A DNA stretch of 10,545 bases from assembly GCA_028707015.1 (NCBI GenBank), contig JAQTVP010000041.1, positions 1 to 10,545 of the forward strand. Reading direction: 5' to 3'. The notes beneath the pieces were generated by a model. It saw only the letters and a list, made by a program, of their open reading frames with translations, did not search any database and was not told the DNA's origin. The position numbers were made by a program, and so were the translations under genes. This DNA is from Dehalococcoidales bacterium (GTDB lineage Bacteria > Chloroflexota > Dehalococcoidia > Dehalococcoidales > JAQTVP01). Within the stretch, counting starts at the first letter, position 1, and each line of letters opens with the position of its first letter. This document shows positions 6,446 through 10,545 of this stretch, one piece after another.

Positions 6446-7760
6446 TTTTATCCTCCGTTTCTATTATTTCAGCAGTTGTATTTTTGCCACTAGCTATGTC
6501 TACAAGTTTTTGAATAGTTTTCTGTGTTAGTAATGATTGCCTGATTGAATTACGTGCTTGCGGTGCGTTCAGATAATCCTTCAGTTTTTCCTTGTCTTCA
6601 TTAGTTCTTTCTACCGCATCATTAATCTCAGTATCGATTTCAGTTTCATCAACCTTGATATTTTCTCCCTCGGCGATTTTACCTAGCATAAGGGATTGAG
6701 TAACTCTCTTCGTGGCAAGGGGGTGTAATTCTTGTCTGAGTTCTTGTTCTGTCTTGTTAATAATATTAAGATATTGCTCTATTTGGCTACCATCCATTTG
6801 CCAGCGTCTTAACTGCTGGTTAATAAGCTGGTCTATTTCCATCTCTACTAAAATTGGCGGGAATTCCATCTCGGTAGTGTTAACGGCTGCATCTATTGTC
6901 TTTTCTTCAAAAGTTGCCTTAGCTTTATCTATAGCTCTGAGATTTAATTCAGCGGAAATCTTTTCTTTTAATACGTCTATAGTATTAAATTCAGGATTAA
7001 CCGTTTGGGCAAATTCGTCATTAAGCTCAGGAAGCTTTTCCTGCTTTATTTCTTTTACAAGTACTTTAAAGACAGGTTCTTTCTCAGCTAGTTCACTTTT
7101 GGCATAGTCTGCGGGTAATTTTATCTTGAACTCTTTTTCTTCGTCCCGGTTCATACCGACAAGTTGCTCAGCAAATCCGGGAACAGGAAGCGGTAACTCT
7201 TGCATTACCCGGTATTGTGCATCTTTTTGATTTATGAAAGGTACATCTTCAATATTACTCTCAACATTTATCACTGCTAAGTCAGAAAAAGCTATCGGGC
7301 GTTCCACAGGTTCCCAGGTTGCATGCTGATGCTGCAGTTGCTCTATGGCAGTATTAATATCGTCTTCGGTTACTTCTATTGTTTCAGGTTCAACCTGTAT
7401 GTTTTGGTAATCCCCCAGATTAATAGTTGGCGGCAATGGTACAGTAGCCTTAAAGATTAACGGGTCAGCTTGAGTCACTTCAATCTCGGGTTGAGTAAAA
7501 GCCTCTATATTTTGCTCTTGTAAAGCTTTTTTATAAGCTTCAGGTATCAGGTTATTTATTGTATCTTCAAAAAGGCTTTCTTTACCTATATGACGCTCCA
7601 ATACATCTCGTGGCGCTTTTCCTTTCCGGAAACCTGGGACACTGTTTTTCTTTACCAGGCGATGATACGATTTCTCAAGAGATTCCTCTACTTCTTCGGG
7701 TTCCATCTCAATGGACAGAAATGCCTGGCAGTTTTCTATTTTTTCTTTGGTTACTTTCAC
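6438..7760 (-). CDS. tig: Trigger factor (ribosome-associated chaperone) with divergent PPIase domain
   Basis: Trigger factor docks at the ribosomal exit tunnel via protein L23 and shields nascent chains. The 440-residue protein has the family's normal length and order: ribosome-binding domain (about 1-115) with the docking motif Gly43-Phe-Arg-Lys-Gly-Lys-Ala-Pro50, a PPIase-like region (about 155-240), and a helical C-terminal chaperone domain (about 245-430). The PPIase region keeps 'VPGFAEQLVGM' (193-203) and 'LPADYAKSELAEKEPVF', but the preceding part, normally an FxGG and 'LGSG-FIPGFE' pattern, is replaced by 'FINQKDAQYRVMQELPLP'. Prolyl isomerase activity is therefore doubtful, while chaperone function should remain. 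The start is GTG at 7758-7760 with AGGTGGG six bases upstream. The gene lies 16 bases after the MBL-fold gene and overlaps clpP by 8 bases; tig followed by clpP is a common bacterial pairing that joins folding to turnover. Confidence 0.95.
   Translation of the reverse strand: MKVTKEKIENCQAFLSIEMEPEEVEESLEKSYHRLVKKNSVPGFRKGKAPRDVLERHIGKESLFEDTINNLIPEAYKKALQEQNIEAFTQPEIEVTQADPLIFKATVPLPPTINLGDYQNIQVEPETIEVTEDDINTAIEQLQHQHATWEPVERPIAFSDLAVINVESNIEDVPFINQKDAQYRVMQELPLPVPGFAEQLVGMNRDEEKEFKIKLPADYAKSELAEKEPVFKVLVKEIKQEKLPELNDEFAQTVNPEFNTIDVLKEKISAELNLRAIDKAKATFEEKTIDAAVNTTEMEFPPILVEMEIDQLINQQLRRWQMDGSQIEQYLNIINKTEQELRQELHPLATKRVTQSLMLGKIAEGENIKVDETEIDTEINDAVERTNEDKEKLKDYLNAPQARNSIRQSLLTQKTIQKLVDIASGKNTTAEIIETEDKNE
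6452..6456 (-). promoter_or_regulatory. clpP ribosome binding site inside tig
   Basis: GGAGG (minus strand) 6 bases before the clpP ATG. It lies in the last codons of tig and supports the first ATG (residue 1) rather than the internal Met at residue 6. With the ATGAATAA overlap it makes tig-clpP translational coupling likely. Confidence 0.75.
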
Positions 7761-7766
7761 TATTTA

Positions 7767-7773
7767 CCCACCT
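7767..7773 (-). promoter_or_regulatory. tig ribosome binding site
   Basis: AGGTGGG on the minus strand, 6 bases before the GTG start of tig and directly after the stop codon of the upstream hydrolase gene. It supports the GTG as the start codon, which would otherwise be uncertain. Confidence 0.6.
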
Positions 7774-7776
7774 ACT

Positions 7777-8706
7777 TCAATTAAGTTTAGCCCGGTCCTG
7801 ATAATATTTTACATGTCCTGCCGCGGACATTGGTATGGAAACGTTAGTCCAGTATTGATATAGGGATGACATTCCTTCTCTAACTGGCTCCATCTCAGCT
7901 GTTTCCCGGGCAGTTATATTTTTTGCTCCATTGTCCGGGTTATTCATGGCTACTGCTTCGGTAATAATATTGTGCCGGTTTTTAATTTTATTTATAGCTA
8001 GCTTAAGGTTTTCCTGGACCTTGTTGCTAGTGCTAAAATGTGCGAAATAAATAATATTAGCATTTAATTTCATCAGATTGTACAGGGTATTAATATACTG
8101 TTCTGCATTAAAGCTGGGTGGCGGAGTGATTGGTATTAATATTTCATTTTGATCTATGTAATTGCCGACGGCGTCTCCGGTAAATATGCCACCGTTTCGG
8201 TTTTCATATATGCATACCTGATGAGGAGCATGTCCCGGCGCGTCAATAAATCTTAAAACTTGATTGTTTCCAAGTTTAATGGTTGTATTGTCATTTGCGA
8301 TTTGTATTCGATCTTTCTTAATCGGCATAACCTTGCCATTTTTCACTAAAGCTTCTTCGCCTTGTGTTTCTACCAGGCTGCTCATTAGTTTCTTGGGATT
8401 TATTAAGTGCCTTGCCCCTTTACTGTGCACCCATATTGTAGCTTGAGGCATATATTGAAGTAGGACCCCGGCACCTCCAGCATGATCCAGGTGGACGTGG
8501 GTTATAATTATATGATTTATATCCTCAGGCTTCAAGCCAAGTTTTCTAATGCCCTCAAGCACAACGTTAACTGAGGTGGTAGGCCCGCTGTCAACCAATG
8601 CCTTATTATCTTCATTAAGAAGATATGTAGAGCCAAATTTAGGTATGGAATACAATTGGTTATCAATCATATATATATTAGCAGCCACCTCTTGTACATC
8701 AACCAT
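7777..8706 (-). CDS. Metallo-beta-lactamase-fold hydrolase
   Basis: This 309-residue protein has the complete metal-binding set of the metallo-beta-lactamase superfamily: His70-x-His72-x-Asp74-His75 (THVHLDHAGG), His159 (DAPGHAPHQ), Asp178 (FTGDAVG) and His223 (YFAHFS). These coordinate two metal ions for hydrolysis of thioesters, lactones, phosphodiesters or similar substrates. The layout (about 1-235 catalytic domain, then a roughly 70-residue helical tail) resembles the glyoxalase II-like group (COG0491) rather than true beta-lactamases or RNase J, which has beta-CASP inserts. No signal peptide is apparent, so it is probably cytoplasmic. AAGGAAG (8715-8721) within the aspS end is 8 bases before the ATG. 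The gene starts 3 bases after the aspS stop, so it is in the aspS-tig-clpP transcript. The specific substrate is unknown; a role in editing or detoxification linked to translation is speculation from position alone. Confidence 0.85.
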   Translation of the reverse strand: MVDVQEVAANIYMIDNQLYSIPKFGSTYLLNEDNKALVDSGPTTSVNVVLEGIRKLGLKPEDINHIIITHVHLDHAGGAGVLLQYMPQATIWVHSKGARHLINPKKLMSSLVETQGEEALVKNGKVMPIKKDRIQIANDNTTIKLGNNQVLRFIDAPGHAPHQVCIYENRNGGIFTGDAVGNYIDQNEILIPITPPPSFNAEQYINTLYNLMKLNANIIYFAHFSTSNKVQENLKLAINKIKNRHNIITEAVAMNNPDNGAKNITARETAEMEPVREGMSSLYQYWTNVSIPMSAAGHVKYYQDRAKLN

Positions 8707-8709
8707 AAA

Positions 8710-10503
8710 TTATTCTTCCTTTAGACTCAGATGTAATTCAGCTAGTTGCTCATCACTAACTATAGATGGAGCATTCAGAGTAAGATCAATTGCGCTCTGA
8801 TTCTTAGGGAATGCAATTACTTCTCTGATGGTATCGGCTTTTGCCAGCAGCATAACCAGTCGGTCCAGTCCTAACGCTATGCCACCATGAGGTGGAGCAC
8901 CATACTCAAAAGCTTCCAGCATGTGCCTGAACTGAGCATAAATCTCGGTATTACTATACCCTAATAAGTTAAAAATTCTCCTTTGAAGCTCAGCATTATG
9001 AATTCTTATACTGCCGCCGCCTATCTCAAAGCCGTTACATATCATATCATAATGCTTACCTCTTACTTTTTCGGGTTGAGCATCTAATAAGGACATATCT
9101 TCATTTCGTGGAGAGGTAAAGGGATGATGTTCTGATTCCCAGCGTGCTGACCCTTCATTTTTTCTTAAGAGTGGAAACCCAATGATAAAAGCAAAGGCCA
9201 GAAGGTCAGGATCAGCCAGATTGAGCCTTTTCCCCATTTCCTGGCGCAGTTCACCTAAAACGGTATTGGCTATCTCGGGTTTACCAGCGATAATAAGCAA
9301 CAGGTCACCCATATTTGCCTCTAAACGCCTGGCTATTTGTTTAACCTGATCCAGAGATAAATATTTAGCAGCTCTGGATTTTACCTGTTCCATGGTTAAA
9401 TTATTTAAATCATCAGTTTTATCACCTAATGATATTGTTACTAAACCCCCCGCTCCAAGTTCTACTGCCATTCTATTTAGTTCCTCAAGTTGACTTCTGG
9501 TATAAGCAGCACATTCGGGAGCACATATACCCTTTACTTGACCGCCATTAGTGATAGCGGAATGGAAAATAGAAAAGTCAGAGTCAGCAGCTATGTCTGA
9601 TAAATTTCCTATTTTTAGATTAAAACGTAAATCAGGTTTATCAGATCCGTAATGTTCCATAGCTTCGGTATAACTGATACGGGGAAAAGGTTTTATTAGC
9701 CGCATTCCAGGTTTAACTGCTGCTACCATAGAGGTGAAAAGTTCCTCCATTAGTTTAAGGATATCTTCTTCCTCAATAAAGCTCATTTCCAGATCGAGTT
9801 GGGTGAATTCTGGTTGCCGGTCAGCACGAGTATCTTCATCGCGAAAGCATCGAGCTATTTGAAAGTATTTCTCTATCCCAGCTACCATTAGTAATTGTTT
9901 GAGTTGTTGTGGGGATTGGGGTAGGGCGTAAAACTTACCGGGATGAACGCGGCTGGGTACTAAATAATCACGAGCTCCTTCAGGGGTACTTTTAATTAAA
10001 ATAGGGGTTTCTATTTCCATAAACGCTTTAGCATCTAAAAAATCACGAATAAATTTTGTTACCCGGTGGCGTAATAGCAGGTTTTCTTTCATCCTAGTCC
10101 GCCGTAGATCAAGATAACGATATTTAAGGCGAAGGTTTTCATCCACTTCAATATCTTCGTTTATGTAAAAAGGTGGAGTCTTTGATGGATTAATGATAGC
10201 TGTACTTTCAGCAATAACTTCGATATCACCAGTCGGGAGGCTGGAATTCTTAGTTCCCGGAGGGCGAATGGCTACCTCACCGCTAACGCTAACTACATAT
10301 TCATTACGCATCTCACTGGCTATTTCGTGGCATGAATGTGACTTTTCCGGATTGAATACTACTTGGACTATCCCTGCTCTATCTCGCAGGTTAATAAATA
10401 TCAGACCGCCATGGTCCCGGCGGCGGTCTACCCACCCGGCCAGAGTTACCTTGGTGCCGGCATGTTTTTCGTTTAATTCACCACAACTATAAGTCTTGAG
10501 CAA
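8710..10503 (-). CDS. aspS: Aspartyl-tRNA synthetase, bacterial type (possibly non-discriminating)
   Basis: AspRS attaches aspartate to tRNA-Asp. The 597-residue protein has the full bacterial layout: N-terminal anticodon-binding OB fold (about 1-105), class II catalytic core with motif 1 region around 'ETPILIKSTPEGARDYLVPS', motif 2 around Arg221 (ARCFRDEDTRADRQPEFTQL), a bacterial GAD insert (about 290-420), and motif 3 'HGGIALGLDRL' with Arg548. The glutamate and glutamines of 'TPEGARD' (Glu175) and 'PQSPQQ' that form the aspartyl-adenylate site are present. His31 and Gly83 in the OB fold match the pair reported for the non-discriminating AspRS of Pseudomonas aeruginosa, so this enzyme may also charge tRNA-Asn, requiring GatCAB amidation. 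The start is TTG at 10501-10503, the only start codon after an in-frame TAG, with AGGGGA (10509-10514) 5 bases upstream. It heads the minus-strand operon. Confidence 0.96.
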   Translation of the reverse strand: MLKTYSCGELNEKHAGTKVTLAGWVDRRRDHGGLIFINLRDRAGIVQVVFNPEKSHSCHEIASEMRNEYVVSVSGEVAIRPPGTKNSSLPTGDIEVIAESTAIINPSKTPPFYINEDIEVDENLRLKYRYLDLRRTRMKENLLLRHRVTKFIRDFLDAKAFMEIETPILIKSTPEGARDYLVPSRVHPGKFYALPQSPQQLKQLLMVAGIEKYFQIARCFRDEDTRADRQPEFTQLDLEMSFIEEEDILKLMEELFTSMVAAVKPGMRLIKPFPRISYTEAMEHYGSDKPDLRFNLKIGNLSDIAADSDFSIFHSAITNGGQVKGICAPECAAYTRSQLEELNRMAVELGAGGLVTISLGDKTDDLNNLTMEQVKSRAAKYLSLDQVKQIARRLEANMGDLLLIIAGKPEIANTVLGELRQEMGKRLNLADPDLLAFAFIIGFPLLRKNEGSARWESEHHPFTSPRNEDMSLLDAQPEKVRGKHYDMICNGFEIGGGSIRIHNAELQRRIFNLLGYSNTEIYAQFRHMLEAFEYGAPPHGGIALGLDRLVMLLAKADTIREVIAFPKNQSAIDLTLNAPSIVSDEQLAELHLSLKEE

Positions 10504-10534
10504 GGTAATCCCCTAATTCCAAAAAATTTATCGT

Positions 10535-10540
10535 ATTATA
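10535..10540 (-). promoter_or_regulatory. Candidate -10 promoter box for aspS operon
   Basis: On the minus strand the sequence reads TATAAT, a perfect match to the housekeeping sigma -10 consensus, 31 bases before the aspS TTG. Transcription would begin close to base 10528, giving a leader of about 25 bases that contains the aspS RBS and no room for a T-box. The -35 region lies beyond the window edge, so the call rests on the hexamer alone. Confidence 0.4.
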
Positions 10541-10545
10541 GCGAT

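Noticed and set aside
6712..7107. 131-codon open frame on the plus strand opposite tig
   Set aside because: It lies wholly antisense to the well-supported trigger factor gene, has a low-complexity Ser/Ile-rich product with no family resemblance, and shows no ribosome binding site.
7559..8800. Several 60-83-codon plus-strand frames opposite tig, the MBL-fold gene and aspS
   Set aside because: They are antisense to genes with complete catalytic motifs and their products resemble no protein family.
10193..10492. 99-codon plus-strand frame opposite the 5' part of aspS
   Set aside because: It is antisense to the conserved OB fold of AspRS and has no independent support.

Overview
The window is a densely packed piece of a bacterial chromosome, with about 40% G+C judged by eye. 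It carries eleven protein-coding genes in two convergent blocks and almost no non-coding DNA. There are no RNA genes, insertion sequences, CRISPR arrays or phage genes that I can see. The protein sequences suggest an anaerobic, non-model bacterium. ClpP has a 'HLHQAAGGAQGQA' segment and EF-P a 'QHIK' segment that remind me of Chloroflexota of the Dehalococcoidia type; a low-G+C Firmicute-like lineage is the main alternative. This placement rests on remembered sequence resemblance and is only moderately secure.

Plus-strand block (1-5826): the end of a XerD-type tyrosine recombinase is cut by the window edge. It overlaps an M24 Xaa-Pro aminopeptidase gene, which is followed by elongation factor P (efp). 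Four further genes follow with gaps of about 2 to 33 bases: a PHP-domain phosphoesterase, a PurN-like formyltransferase-fold protein, a HAD phosphatase-like protein and a PfkB-family sugar/nucleoside kinase. The four look like one transcription unit, possibly a small undescribed metabolic module, but no substrate can be read from the sequence. The only non-coding stretch of any size (about 90 bases before efp) holds a possible 15-codon ORF with a strong Shine-Dalgarno sequence that stops one base before the efp start codon.

Minus-strand block (10545 down to 5828): aspS (aspartyl-tRNA synthetase), a metallo-beta-lactamase-fold hydrolase, tig (trigger factor) and clpP (ClpP protease subunit), with gaps of 3 and 16 bases and an 8-base overlap. 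A perfect TATAAT lies just upstream of aspS and may start this operon. The theme is protein synthesis (tRNA charging), nascent-chain folding and protein turnover; EF-P on the other strand also acts in translation. clpX is not next to clpP.

The two blocks meet tail to tail with one base between the stop codons of the kinase and clpP genes. The most unusual observations are: an EF-P whose catalytic loop is one residue shorter than the canonical form and lacks the PGKG tip; the PHP/formyltransferase/HAD/PfkB cluster; a HAD motif I of DxE type; a trigger factor with an eroded PPIase domain; and an AspRS with the H31/G83 pair associated with non-discriminating enzymes.
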